DNA of 64,000 nucleotides from Rhodospirillaceae bacterium (GCA_009772935.1 WOUR01000004.1:1-64000); one strand, 5' to 3'; counted from the stretch's first letter, positions 31,345 to 40,639 are shown. Notes: a model not told the origin generated them from the sequence alone. Made by a program: numbers and translations.

Positions 31345-34026
31345 ATGCTCGACAAGACCTACGACCCCAAGGAAATCGAGGCCCGGCGCTACCCAGAATG
31401 GGAGCAGGCGGGGGCTTTCCGCGCCCATCCCGAGTCGCCGAAGCAGCCCTATTGCATCGTCATCCCGCCGCCCAACGTCACGGGCAGCCTGCACATGGGC
31501 CATGCGCTCGACAACACCCTGCAGGACGTGCTGATTCGGTGGCGCCGTATGAAGGGCGACGACGTGCTGTGGCAGCCGGGCACCGATCATGCGGGCATCG
31601 CCACGCAGATGGTGGTCGTGCGGAACCTCGAGCAGGAGGGAATCGGCCTTGCGGTCGAAGGGGCGACCAGGACGGATGCCAACAAGAAGCTGCTGAACCG
31701 CGAGGAGTTCCTCGCCAAGGTCTGGGAGTGGAAGGCGTATTCGGGCGGCACGATCACGAGCCAGCTCCGCCGGCTCGGCGCCTCCTGTGACTGGAGTCGT
31801 GAGCGCTTCACCATGGACGAGGGCCTGTCGAAGGCCGTGCTCAAGGTGTTCGTCGAACTCTACCAGCAGGGCCTGATCTACAAGGACCTGCGGCTGGTCA
31901 ACTGGGACCCCAAGATGCTGACCGCGATCTCCGACCTTGAGGTCGAGTCGCGCGAGGTGAAGGGCCATCTCTGGTACTTCAAGTATCCGATCGACGGCAG
32001 TCCCGACGAGTTCATCGTGGTCGCCACGACGCGACCCGAGACGATGCTGGGCGATACCGGCATCGCCGTGCACCCCGACGACCCGAAGTGGAAGCACTTG
32101 ATCGGCAAGCATGCGGTGCTGCCGCTGGTCGGCCGCCGGATCGCCATCGTGGGCGACGAATACTCGGATCCGGAGAAGGGGTCTGGCGCCGTCAAGATCA
32201 CGCCGGCGCACGATTTCAACGATTTCGAGGTCGGCCGCCGACACAATCTTGAAGCCATCAACATCTTCGACAAGTTCGCGCGGGTCAACGACAAGGCGCC
32301 GGAGAAGTATCGCGGCCTCGACCGCTTCGAGGCGCGCAAGGTCGTCGTGGCGGAAATGGAGGCGCTGGGTCTCGTCGAGAAGATCGAGCCGCATACGCAT
32401 GCGGTGCCTTACGGCGATCGCGGCGGCGTGCCGGTCGAGCCCTACCTCACCGAGCAGTGGTACGCCGATGCCAGGAAGCTCGCGGAGGCGCCGCTGGCGG
32501 CGGCGCGCGACGGCCGCGTGAAGTTCGTGCCCGAGCGCGGCCGCGAAGATTTCTTCCGCTGGATGGAGAACATCGAGCCGTGGTGCGTGTCGCGCCAGCT
32601 ATGGTGGGGCCACCAGATCCCGGCCTGGTACGGACCGGACAAAAAGGTGTTCGTGGCGCTCTCCGAGGATGAGGCGAAGCAAGAGGCGCGGGCGTATTAC
32701 GGCAAGGACGTCGCACTGGAACGCGATCCCGACGTGCTCGACACCTGGTTCAGCTCGGCCCTGTGGCCGTTCTCGACGCTCGGCTGGCCCGACCGGACGC
32801 CGGAACTGGCCAAGTACTATCCGACCAGCACACTCGTCACGGGCTGGGACATCCTGTTCTTCTGGGTCGCCCGCATGATGATGATGGGCATGCACTTCAT
32901 GGAGGAGGTGCCGTTCCGCACCGTCTACCTGCACGGGCTGGTGACGGACGAGAAGGGCCAGAAGATGTCCAAGTCCAAGGGGAACGTGATCGACCCCCTG
33001 GAACTGATCGACAAGTACGGCGCCGACGCGCTGCGCTTCACCATGACGTCGTTGGCCGCCTCCCAGGCCGGCCGGCTGCGGCTTGCGCCGGCGCGCGTCG
33101 AGGGCGCGCGCAACTTCGCGACCAAGCTGTGGAACGCCACGCGCTTTGCCGAGATGAACGGCGCGGCGCTGCCGAAAGGTTTCGACCCGGCATCGGCTAG
33201 GCTCACGGTCAACAAATGGATGCTGGGCGAACTCGCCCGCGCCAACCAGGCGATCGACAGGGCGCTGACCGACTTCCGCCTCAACGAAGCGGCCAACACG
33301 CTCTATGAATTCGTCTGGGGCGTGGTCTGCGACTGGTACGTCGAACTCACCAAGCCGATCCTGCAGGGCACAGATGGTCCCGAGAAGGACGAGACGCGCG
33401 CCGTCACGGCGTTCGTGCTGCGCGAAACAGTGAAGCTGATGCACCCGGTGATGCCCTTCATCACCGAGGAGCTGTGGGACAAGCTCGGCCACCGAGCCGC
33501 GCATGGACCGCTGATCGGCCAGCCCTGGCCTGCACCGACGGCCATCGATGCGGCGGCCGATGCGGAGATGGGCTGGCTGGTGAAGCTGATCCAGGACATC
33601 CGTTCGGCACGGGCTGAACTGAACGTGCCGGCCGGCGCAAAGCTCAAGCTGCTGGTGATCGGCGGCAACGAGACGACGGGCGCACGGCTGGAGACGCATC
33701 GGGCCGCCATCGAGCGGCTGGCGCGCATCGAGGGAGTCGAGGCGGCCGCCTCGGCGCCCAAGGCGTCGCTGCAGATCGTCATCGGCGAGGCGACCTATGC
33801 CTTGCCGGTTGGCGATGTGATCGACCTCAAGGCCGAGGGCGCGCGTCTCCAGAAGGAGATCAGGAAACTCGCCGACGAAGTCGGCAAGATCGACGCCAAG
33901 CTGGCCAACGCCGCCTTCGTCGCCCGTGCGCCGGAGGAAGTGGTCGAGGAGCAGCGCGAGCGCCGGGCGCAAGCCCAGCAGACCGGTGCACGGTTGAGCG
34001 CGGCGCTGGAGAGGTTGGGTGCCTGA
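31345..34026 (+). CDS. valS: Valyl-tRNA synthetase ValS
   Basis: An 893-residue class Ia synthetase. The HIGH-type motif is HMGH at 50-53 within 'PPPNVTGSLHMGHALDN'. The editing domain (about 190-330) includes 'VVATTRPETMLGDTGIAVHP'. The KMSKS loop is at 540-544 ('QKMSKSKGNVIDPLELID'). The anticodon-binding helices follow at about 620-770, and a C-terminal coiled coil from about 825 ('LKAEGARLQKEIRKLADEV') completes the ValRS architecture. It charges tRNA(Val). I see no T-box leader in the short upstream region. Confidence 0.97.
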   Translation: MLDKTYDPKEIEARRYPEWEQAGAFRAHPESPKQPYCIVIPPPNVTGSLHMGHALDNTLQDVLIRWRRMKGDDVLWQPGTDHAGIATQMVVVRNLEQEGIGLAVEGATRTDANKKLLNREEFLAKVWEWKAYSGGTITSQLRRLGASCDWSRERFTMDEGLSKAVLKVFVELYQQGLIYKDLRLVNWDPKMLTAISDLEVESREVKGHLWYFKYPIDGSPDEFIVVATTRPETMLGDTGIAVHPDDPKWKHLIGKHAVLPLVGRRIAIVGDEYSDPEKGSGAVKITPAHDFNDFEVGRRHNLEAINIFDKFARVNDKAPEKYRGLDRFEARKVVVAEMEALGLVEKIEPHTHAVPYGDRGGVPVEPYLTEQWYADARKLAEAPLAAARDGRVKFVPERGREDFFRWMENIEPWCVSRQLWWGHQIPAWYGPDKKVFVALSEDEAKQEARAYYGKDVALERDPDVLDTWFSSALWPFSTLGWPDRTPELAKYYPTSTLVTGWDILFFWVARMMMMGMHFMEEVPFRTVYLHGLVTDEKGQKMSKSKGNVIDPLELIDKYGADALRFTMTSLAASQAGRLRLAPARVEGARNFATKLWNATRFAEMNGAALPKGFDPASARLTVNKWMLGELARANQAIDRALTDFRLNEAANTLYEFVWGVVCDWYVELTKPILQGTDGPEKDETRAVTAFVLRETVKLMHPVMPFITEELWDKLGHRAAHGPLIGQPWPAPTAIDAAADAEMGWLVKLIQDIRSARAELNVPAGAKLKLLVIGGNETTGARLETHRAAIERLARIEGVEAAASAPKASLQIVIGEATYALPVGDVIDLKAEGARLQKEIRKLADEVGKIDAKLANAAFVARAPEEVVEEQRERRAQAQQTGARLSAALERLGA

Positions 34027-34124
34027 CGGGCATGGTTGGCTCGCAGAGCGATTGCCGGCTGAGGTGAAGGGGTGATCTCCAGTATCCACCGTGCGACTAT
34101 GGATATTCAGATTGGAGGCAAGGA

Positions 34125-34628
34125 ATGACCTATACTCTCGAGCAGTTGAGCGCCGACATTCGCCACGCCCTCAAGGCCGATTCTGGGATCGCGGGTAAGC
34201 AGGAAGTCTGCAAGCTCGTGTCGAAGGTGCTGCTCGACGAGGCGTTCGTCGCAAAGCACCTGACCGCAGATCAGTGCCGTCCGCGCAAGGTCCTCTATGA
34301 AGATCCGGAGCTGGGTTTCTGTATCTGCGGGCATGTGTACGAGACGGCCGCGCACGGTGCGCCCCACGATCACGGCCCCAGCTGGGCAATCTACGGCCTG
34401 GCGACTGGCGACACCGAGATGACGGACTGGCGGATCGTGAAGAAGGGCGAGGGCGACGAGCCGTCCCTGGTCGAACCAACGAAGACCTACGTGCTGAAGC
34501 CCGGCGATAGCCACTTCTACGATGTCGGCGTTGTCCATTCGCCCAAGCGCGACGGCCTCACGAGGCTGGTCCGCATCGAGGGCTCCAATCTCGACCGCAT
34601 CAAGCGCTCGAACATCAAGGCGGCGTGA
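34125..34628 (+). CDS. Cupin-fold metal-dependent protein, cysteine-dioxygenase-like
   Basis: A 167-residue protein with a helical N-terminal third and a cupin barrel. The metal motif is APHDHGPSWAIYGLATGDTE, with candidate ligands H81, H83 and a glutamate/histidine later ('HFYDVGVVHSPKRDG'). This H-x-H...H layout is found in cysteine-dioxygenase-like and other double-stranded beta-helix enzymes. The substrate is unknown. GGAGGCAAGG precedes the ATG. A strong terminator follows, shared with the convergent aldehyde dehydrogenase operon. Confidence 0.82.
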   Translation: MTYTLEQLSADIRHALKADSGIAGKQEVCKLVSKVLLDEAFVAKHLTADQCRPRKVLYEDPELGFCICGHVYETAAHGAPHDHGPSWAIYGLATGDTEMTDWRIVKKGEGDEPSLVEPTKTYVLKPGDSHFYDVGVVHSPKRDGLTRLVRIEGSNLDRIKRSNIKAA

Positions 34629-34633
34629 CGCTG

Positions 34634-34660
34634 AAGGTCCCTCGCGAGCGAGGGACCTTT
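34634..34660. terminator. Bidirectional terminator between convergent genes
   Basis: An 11-base-pair stem, AAGGTCCCTCG (34634-34644) with CGAGGGACCTT (34649-34659), and a CGAG loop, followed by TTTCGCTTT on the plus strand. Weaker outer pairing CGCTGAA/TTCAGCG extends it. It lies between the small cupin gene and the end of the aldehyde dehydrogenase gene. Confidence 0.8.
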
Positions 34661-34665
34661 CGCTT

Positions 34666-36102
34666 TCAGCGCTTGATCTGCATTCCCAGGTACTTTTTCA
34701 GCCCGGCACCGTAGGGCGGGCGCAGCATGCGCAACGGCCCCAGATCCCACTTGATCTGGTGGTAGATCGACTTGCGGTGGCTGAATTCGCGAAATCCGTC
34801 GTGGCCGTGATAGGCGCCCATGCCGGCCGGGCCGACGCCGCCGAACGGCAGTTCCTCCTGGGCGACGTGCATGACGACGTCGTTCACCGTGACGCCGCCT
34901 GACGTCGTGCCGTCGAGCACCCGGTCGCGCTCCGCCGCGTCGCTGCCGAAATAATAGAGGCCGAGCGGCCGGTCGTGGGCGTTGATGTAGTCGATGGCTT
35001 CCTGCACGTCGCGATAGGCCTTCACGGGCAGTAGGGGGCCAAAAATCTCCTCCTGCATGACCTTCATTTCGTCAGTCGGATTGAGGATGAGGGTCGGCGC
35101 GACGCGGCGATGCGGCTGTTGGCGCAGATCCTCGGCGCCGGGATTGATCTCGACGATCTCCGCGCCCTTGGTCCGGGCATCGTCGAGATAGCCCATCAGC
35201 CGCGCATAGTGACGGTCCGTGACGATCGCGGTGTAGTCGGGGCTCTCGCGGATGCTGGGGAACATCTGGCCGACCGAGCTCTTCGCCGCGGCGACGAAGT
35301 CGGGGAGGCGGTCGGCCGGCGCCAGCACATAGTCGGGCGCCAGGCAGATCTGGCCTGCATTGAGCGTCTTGCCGTTCATGATCCGCGCCGCTGCGACGGA
35401 CATGTCCGCCGAGCGCCCGATCACGACCGGACTCTTGCCGCCCAGCTCAAGCGTCACCGGCACAAGGTTCTCGGCAGCCGCCCGCATCACGTGGCGGCCG
35501 ATCGACGTCGCGCCGGTGAAGACCAGATGGTCGAACGGCAGGGAAGAGAAAGCCCGCCCGACTTCCGGGCCGCCGGTCACGACCGCAATCTCGCTTTCGT
35601 CGAAGGCGCTGGCGAACATCTGCTTCAGCAACTCTGACGTGGCCGGCGTCGTCTCGGACGGCTTGATCATGGCCCGGTTGCCGGCCGCCAGGACTCCGGC
35701 CAGCGGCGCGAAGGTCAGGTTGACCGGGAAATTCCAGGGGCTGATCACGCCGACCACGCCCTTGGGCTGGTGCCGGATCTCGGCCCGGGCCCCCAGGAAG
35801 CCCAGGATGCGCGGCGTCGTGCGGCGCCGCTCCGTCTTCATCCAGCTCCTGAGATGGTCGCGCGCGTGCTTGAGAGGGCCGATCGAACTGGCGACGTCCG
35901 CAAAGGCGGTCACGGTGGGGGAGCGCGCGCCGAAATCGGCGGTAAGGGCCGCTTCGATGTCCCGCCGGCGGTCGACAAGGAGACCGATGCAGCGATTCAG
36001 ACGGTCGATGCGCAACTCGGCGGGCGGCGTACCATCCTTGATCTGTGCCTCGCGCTGGCGGAGCAGGATCTCGATCAGTCTGGAGCCCGACATGTTCGTC
36101 AC
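34666..36102 (-). CDS. Aldehyde dehydrogenase, coniferyl-aldehyde-dehydrogenase-like
   Basis: A class 3-type ALDH of 475-478 residues. It lacks the long N-terminus of class 1/2 enzymes. Landmarks are 'GVVGVISPWNFPVNLTFAPL' (NAD-binding N), 'TLELGGKSPVVIG' (general-base glutamate) and 'LNAGQICLAPDYVL' (nucleophilic cysteine). The end 'FREFSHRKSIYHQIKWDLG' resembles coniferyl-aldehyde dehydrogenases. GTG 36102 overlaps the PhyH stop and has AAAGG 4 bases upstream; ATG 36093 is the alternative. It is the last gene of a five-gene operon and would oxidise an aldehyde made by an upstream enzyme. Confidence 0.9.
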   Translation of the reverse strand: MTNMSGSRLIEILLRQREAQIKDGTPPAELRIDRLNRCIGLLVDRRRDIEAALTADFGARSPTVTAFADVASSIGPLKHARDHLRSWMKTERRRTTPRILGFLGARAEIRHQPKGVVGVISPWNFPVNLTFAPLAGVLAAGNRAMIKPSETTPATSELLKQMFASAFDESEIAVVTGGPEVGRAFSSLPFDHLVFTGATSIGRHVMRAAAENLVPVTLELGGKSPVVIGRSADMSVAAARIMNGKTLNAGQICLAPDYVLAPADRLPDFVAAAKSSVGQMFPSIRESPDYTAIVTDRHYARLMGYLDDARTKGAEIVEINPGAEDLRQQPHRRVAPTLILNPTDEMKVMQEEIFGPLLPVKAYRDVQEAIDYINAHDRPLGLYYFGSDAAERDRVLDGTTSGGVTVNDVVMHVAQEELPFGGVGPAGMGAYHGHDGFREFSHRKSIYHQIKWDLGPLRMLRPPYGAGLKKYLGMQIKR

Positions 36103-36932
36103 GATGCCTTTCTCAGGTTCGGCACATAGGGCTTGCTGGCGAAATGTTCCTGCCCGTCGCCGCGGGCGAAGCGCAGGCCGGCATGACGAATCGCGTCGTC
36201 GTCGACCGGTTCGAGCGGCACGTAATAGCGGTCGTCGGCCTTCGTGAAGGTGTCGTTGTCGGCCCTGTTGTAGCAGATCAGCAGGGTCCACCGACGGTTG
36301 GGCGAGCGGTTGGCGTCGGAGCGGTGAATCGCGTTGCAATGGAAGATCAGCGCGTCGCCGGCCTCCAGCTCGCAGTACTCGATCGGGCATTTCTCGAGGA
36401 TGTGCGGCATCCGTGCCGGATCGACCTCGTTCTGGGTCGGCGACAGCGGCGTGTGATCGATGCGGCCGAGCTTGTGCGAGCCAGTGGCGATCTGCAGGCA
36501 GCCGTTGCCGCGGTTGGTGCGGTCGAGCCCGATCATGACCGAGAGCATGTCCGGACGCAGGCACCCATTATAGTACCAGTAGCCGTAATCCTGGTGCCAC
36601 TCCCAGGCGCCGCCGACCTCCGGCTCCTTGGCCGTGAGCTTCGATTGGTAGTGATAGACCGGCCCGCCCAGCAGGGCCGCCGACGTGTCGACCATGCGCC
36701 GTACGCGGGCGGCGAGCCCGTAGACGCTGTCGCCGGCCCGGTTCCAGAGTGCGATTCGGGTCGAGCGGCCCTCGCCGTCGCGACGGTCGAGGATACTCTC
36801 GCGCACGGCCGGATCTTCCTCCATGGCGCGGGTCAGCAGCCTCACCTCGTCCGGCGCGAACAGGCCGCGCGCATAGGTGAAGCCCTTGTCGTTGAATTCG
36901 GCGGTCTGCGCCGCGTTCAGGACGTTCGGCAT
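36099..36932 (-). CDS. Phytanoyl-CoA dioxygenase (PhyH) family protein
   Basis: A 277-residue Fe(II)/2-oxoglutarate-dependent oxygenase. The facial triad is H113-x-D115 in 'EWHQDYGYWY' and the distal histidine H202 in 'HCNAIHRSDANRSP', followed by the 2-oxoglutarate arginine in 'NRRWTLL'. A 'MIGLDRTNRGNGCLQIATGSH' segment is typical of the family. Members hydroxylate acyl-CoAs, ectoine and many other substrates. The CoA-transferase and thiolase-like neighbours suggest a CoA-activated acid. It starts 12 bases after the thiolase-like gene. Confidence 0.9.
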   Translation of the reverse strand: MPNVLNAAQTAEFNDKGFTYARGLFAPDEVRLLTRAMEEDPAVRESILDRRDGEGRSTRIALWNRAGDSVYGLAARVRRMVDTSAALLGGPVYHYQSKLTAKEPEVGGAWEWHQDYGYWYYNGCLRPDMLSVMIGLDRTNRGNGCLQIATGSHKLGRIDHTPLSPTQNEVDPARMPHILEKCPIEYCELEAGDALIFHCNAIHRSDANRSPNRRWTLLICYNRADNDTFTKADDRYYVPLEPVDDDAIRHAGLRFARGDGQEHFASKPYVPNLRKAS

Positions 36933-36944
36933 CGCTTCCTCGCC

Positions 36945-38492
36945 TCAGAGGGGCCGGAAGACGTTGCGGCCGCCCGTTTCGGAGACCGACACCTTACGCC
37001 CGAGCTGCTCGCGCGTCAGCATGTCGGCGACCAGGGCGGGATCGTCCGGGGTCATGGCGACGAAGCGGTCGCCGGTGCTGTCGAGGCGGCCCAGGATATA
37101 GCCGCGCTCGGGAGCGTCCTTGCCGTAGGTGACGCAGTAGGTCTCGATCGTGCCGGTGCCCGTGGGCTTGGTTTCAACCCTGCGCTTGGGAAGGGCATCG
37201 AGTTCGGCCTGGAATATCTTCGGATCCTCGCGCTTCCACGCGCCTTTCGTGGGCTCGGTCGAGTAGAGGCCGGCCGAATGCTTGGTGAGATAGTTGCCGT
37301 TGGCCGTCACCATGCCGAAGGAGCCGGGCCTAGCCCGCACCACGTTCATCATCTCGGCGATCGAATGGGTGACGTAGTTGTTCCCGGGCCCGCCGAAGAA
37401 CGGCAGCCCGCCGGTCACGCTGATCGGGCGCGGATCGTCCACGGCGATGCCGATCTCGGTCATCGCGACTTCGACCGCCGAGGGGAAGCAACTGTAGAGG
37501 TCGAAGGCGTCGATGTCGGAGACCTTCTTGCCCGCCATGTCGAGAGCGATGCGCGCGCAGCCTCGGATCGCGGGCGAGGAGTCGAGCTTGTCACGCTCGG
37601 ACACGACCCAGGTGTCGGTACCGTCGGCGCAGCCGTGCAGGAACACCCAGCGCTCCTGTGGGATGCCCCATTCGCGGGCCTTCTCGACCGAGGTGACCAG
37701 GACGGCGGCCGCTTGGTCGATGATGGCATTGGCGTTCATCAGCCGCGGATAGGGGAAGCAGATCCAGCGATTGTCTGGGGAGATGGTCGACAGGGCCTCC
37801 GCGCTGTAGCCCTCGCGGCGCGTCGCGAGCGGGTTGTCCTTGGCGACCGCGGCGAGGCGCTCGAACAGCCGGCCCATCGCCTTCATATGGCTGTCGACGT
37901 CGCGCTTCAGCCCGCCCCGAATGGCGTTCTCCAGCAGCGGATAGAAATGAATGGCCGCGCGCAGGTCGTGGCGCGCCTCTTCCTCGCTGAAGCCGAAGCG
38001 GGAATCGCCGATGCGCGTCGGCTCGCCGCCGCCCGGATCCTCGTTCCAGTCGATCTTCATGTTGGCGCGACGGGCGTTCTGCGTGCTGCGCAGCAACTCC
38101 GCACCACAGATCAGCGCCAGCTCGGTCTCGCCCCGGGCGATCTGTTCGGCAAACTTGTTCACCAGGTACTGGGGCATGTTGCCGCCCGAGTGGGTGTAGA
38201 GCAGCTGCTTCGGATCGGCATGCAGGCGGTTGGCGACGCTCTGCGGTGGATTGCTCGAGCGGCCGTAGGGCGACGCGAAACGCGGGCTGATGTCGCTGAA
38301 GAACTCCATTACGGCGATCGCGTCCACCAGGTGGCCGAGCGCGTGGCCGCCGATCCCGGCCTTCGTGTCCTCAAGCGCGAGATTCGAGGCCTCAGCGCAG
38401 AAGGCGACGCGCGAGCGCTCGCTCGAGGGCTTTCCGACCGTATCGGTGATCTGGCCGGCGCCGACCAGGATGGGAGTACGCGGGTCGATCAT
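36945..38492 (-). CDS. Thiolase-like protein (TLP1 type), canonical catalytic residues absent
   Basis: A 515-residue protein usually annotated as acetyl-CoA acetyltransferase. The thiolase fold is recognisable ('LVGAGQITDTVG', 'ALICGAELLRST', 'DLYSCFPSAVEVAMTEIG'), with an extra C-terminal domain (about 430-515) as in SCP2-thiolase-like TLP1 proteins. The three catalytic positions look replaced: the nucleophile loop reads YTHSGGNMPQ (99-108), the G-H-P loop reads GGLPFFGGPGNN (361-372) and the final C-x-G loop reads TANGNYLTKHSAG (396-408). A claisen-condensation role is therefore unlikely. The ATG overlaps the CaiB gene stop. Confidence 0.85.
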   Translation of the reverse strand: MIDPRTPILVGAGQITDTVGKPSSERSRVAFCAEASNLALEDTKAGIGGHALGHLVDAIAVMEFFSDISPRFASPYGRSSNPPQSVANRLHADPKQLLYTHSGGNMPQYLVNKFAEQIARGETELALICGAELLRSTQNARRANMKIDWNEDPGGGEPTRIGDSRFGFSEEEARHDLRAAIHFYPLLENAIRGGLKRDVDSHMKAMGRLFERLAAVAKDNPLATRREGYSAEALSTISPDNRWICFPYPRLMNANAIIDQAAAVLVTSVEKAREWGIPQERWVFLHGCADGTDTWVVSERDKLDSSPAIRGCARIALDMAGKKVSDIDAFDLYSCFPSAVEVAMTEIGIAVDDPRPISVTGGLPFFGGPGNNYVTHSIAEMMNVVRARPGSFGMVTANGNYLTKHSAGLYSTEPTKGAWKREDPKIFQAELDALPKRRVETKPTGTGTIETYCVTYGKDAPERGYILGRLDSTGDRFVAMTPDDPALVADMLTREQLGRKVSVSETGGRNVFRPL

Positions 38493-39649
38493 TTGACGAG
38501 GGCCTCGATTTCGGAGGGAGTCAGGCCAGCCTGGGCCAGGACGGCCTTGGTGTTTTCGCCCAGTGCGGCGACCTTGGGGCCGCTCTGCAGCGGGGAGCCG
38601 GAGAAACGGAAGGGCGGTGCGGGCGATTTGTAGCTGCCGCCGCCATCCTCGATGGTGCACAGCGAGCCGCGATGCTCGACCTGCGGGTCCTGAAGCGCCT
38701 CGGTGACCGTGACGTAGGGCGAGCAGGGGACGCCCTGCTTCTCGAGCGCTGCCACGACTTCCTTGACGCTCATCTTCTTCGACCATTCCTCGAGTTCGTC
38801 GACCAGCACGCCCCAGTTCATGCGGCGGTCCTGATACTTCTCGAAGCGTGGATCGGTCAGCCAGTCGCGACGACCGGCGGCCGTCGCCATGTCCTGGAAG
38901 GTCTTCTCGCTGGCCGTCGCCAGCATCACGTAGCCGTCGGCGGCCTCGATCGGGCCGTACATCGGCCGCGACGGCATCTCGAAGTCGAACTGGGCACGGT
39001 TGACCTCGCCCAGTAGCATGCCCACCAGCGTCTCGAACATCGACACGTCGACCATCTGGCCCTTGCCGGTGGCATGGCGCTGGTGGACGGCCGCCAGGAT
39101 CGCGCCCATTGCATAGGCGCCGCTGGCATAGTCGGCGACGAAGATTCCGCAATTGTCCGGCCTCTGGCGGCCCTGCTGGTAGAAGAGATGCGCCATGTCG
39201 TAGCCGGTCGAAGCGTGGATGACCGGCGCGTAGGCGGGACGTCCGGCGCCGGGCCCGGTCTGTCCGTACCCCGAGATGGCGCAATAGATCAGCCGCGGAT
39301 TGACCTTGGACAGCTCGGCATAGTCTAGGCCCAGTCGCTTCATGACGCCTGGGCGGTAGTTCTCGACCAGGATGTCGACTGTGGCGGCCAGCTTCTTGAT
39401 GGCGGCGACCGCTTCCGCTTTCTTGAGATCGAGAACGATCGATTTCTTGCCGGCATTGAGCTGGCCGAACATGGTGCTGAAGCCGTCGCGCTGCACCGGG
39501 CGCGAGCGCATCAGGTCGCCTTCGGGCGATTCGACCTTCACCACGTCGGCGCCCATGTCGGCGAGCAGGCGGCTGCAGTGCGGGCCGGCGATGGTGGTCG
39601 AGAAATCCAGGATGCGCAGGCCGTCGAGCGGCCTTGTCATGTCCGTCAT
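38489..39649 (-). CDS. CaiB/BaiF family CoA-transferase (family III)
   Basis: A 386-residue enzyme counting from the ATG at 39649, an in-frame ATG at 39667 being less likely. It has 'GLRILDFSTTIAGPHCSRLLADMGADVVKVE' (residues 10-40, part FSTTIAGPHCSRLLADMGAD), 'GKKSIVLDLK' and 'VENYRPGVMKRLGLDY', all signatures of the knotted family III fold. The covalent aspartate is D173 in 'GIFVADYASGAYAMGAI', near Asp169 of formyl-CoA transferase. It moves CoA between carboxylic acids, so it would activate the operon substrate. The stop overlaps the next gene's start (ATGA). Confidence 0.93.
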   Translation of the reverse strand: MTDMTRPLDGLRILDFSTTIAGPHCSRLLADMGADVVKVESPEGDLMRSRPVQRDGFSTMFGQLNAGKKSIVLDLKKAEAVAAIKKLAATVDILVENYRPGVMKRLGLDYAELSKVNPRLIYCAISGYGQTGPGAGRPAYAPVIHASTGYDMAHLFYQQGRQRPDNCGIFVADYASGAYAMGAILAAVHQRHATGKGQMVDVSMFETLVGMLLGEVNRAQFDFEMPSRPMYGPIEAADGYVMLATASEKTFQDMATAAGRRDWLTDPRFEKYQDRRMNWGVLVDELEEWSKKMSVKEVVAALEKQGVPCSPYVTVTEALQDPQVEHRGSLCTIEDGGGSYKSPAPPFRFSGSPLQSGPKVAALGENTKAVLAQAGLTPSEIEALVK

Positions 39650-39653
39650 GGGG

Positions 39654-40559
39654 TCACCGGGTTGCAAGGATGAGAACGACCCCGCCGACCACCAGGATGC
39701 TGCCTATCCACTCGCCGAGGGACGGCCTCTCCTTGAGGATGAGGCGGGAGGAGATGAAGGTGAAGACCAGCTCGATCTGGCCGACCGCGCGGACCAGCGC
39801 GGCATTCTCGAGAGTCATGGCGAGCGCCCAGCCGGCCGAGCCGAGCACGCTGAAGATGCCCACCCAAATCGAGGAGCGCCAGTTGAACCAGACCTTCGAG
39901 AGCTGTGGCCGGTCGCGCCGCGACAGGTAGATCGCCATCAGCACGACCTGGATGGTGTTCATGCAGGCGAGCACGGTGATGCCCCGCACCAGGAAGTCGC
40001 CTTCGGGCAGCAGCTTCGAAGCCTCGCGGATCGTGCCGGCGGCGATGGCGAAGATGGCGCCCGAGAGAATCCCGTAGAGCGCGCCCTTGTGCGTGAGGTC
40101 GGCCAGCACGCCGCGCACGTCGGAGAACTTTCCCCGTACGCTCAGGATCGCAACGCCGCCCAGGCAGACCAGGATACCGGCCCACGCGCCGAGCTTCAGC
40201 GGCTCGCCGGCGATGAAGGTCGCGAACAAGGCCACGAACACGGTCTCGGTCTTGGAATAGACCGTGCCGACCGCGAAATTGCGCAGGGAGAAGGCGTGGA
40301 TCATCAGCGAGGTGGCGACGATCTGGGCCACGCCCGCGATGGTCACCAGCAGCAGAAAATGCAGCGAGATCGACGGCACGTGCCGGCCGGTCACGAAGAC
40401 CAGGAAGGCCAGCATGCCCAGTGCCAGCGGGGCGCCGTAGAGGTAGCGCACGAAGTTGGCACCATCGACGCTCAGGATGCCGCGGATCTTCTGCTGCATC
40501 GTCGTGCGAATGTTCTGGCACAGAGCGGCAGCGACGGTGATCGGTATCCAGAGCGGCAC
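39654..40559 (-). CDS. EamA (DMT) family transporter
   Basis: A 301-residue membrane protein with about ten helices in two EamA repeats ('LGMLAFLVFVTGRHVPSISL', 'LGAWAGILVCLGGVAILSV', and in the second half 'SLGEWIGSILVVGGVVLILA'). It is the first gene of the minus-strand operon and ends 5 bases before the CoA-transferase start, so it may import or export the metabolite handled by the downstream enzymes. Families of this kind carry amino acids, amines or sugars; the substrate is not evident. Confidence 0.88.
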   Translation of the reverse strand: MPLWIPITVAAALCQNIRTTMQQKIRGILSVDGANFVRYLYGAPLALGMLAFLVFVTGRHVPSISLHFLLLVTIAGVAQIVATSLMIHAFSLRNFAVGTVYSKTETVFVALFATFIAGEPLKLGAWAGILVCLGGVAILSVRGKFSDVRGVLADLTHKGALYGILSGAIFAIAAGTIREASKLLPEGDFLVRGITVLACMNTIQVVLMAIYLSRRDRPQLSKVWFNWRSSIWVGIFSVLGSAGWALAMTLENAALVRAVGQIELVFTFISSRLILKERPSLGEWIGSILVVGGVVLILATR

Positions 40560-40639
40560 GGCGTTTGTCTCCCTGGCCGGGAGTGTATGGGCTCATTCGC
40601 CTCGCGTCTGCGGCTTAGATTTTCGCGATGCGACGAGGT

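Noticed and set aside
36045-38633. An 862-codon open frame on the plus strand
   Set aside because: It lies antisense to the well-supported thiolase-like and PhyH genes. Its composition is arginine, glycine, valine and histidine rich, as expected from the complement of high-GC coding DNA, and it has no recognisable domain.
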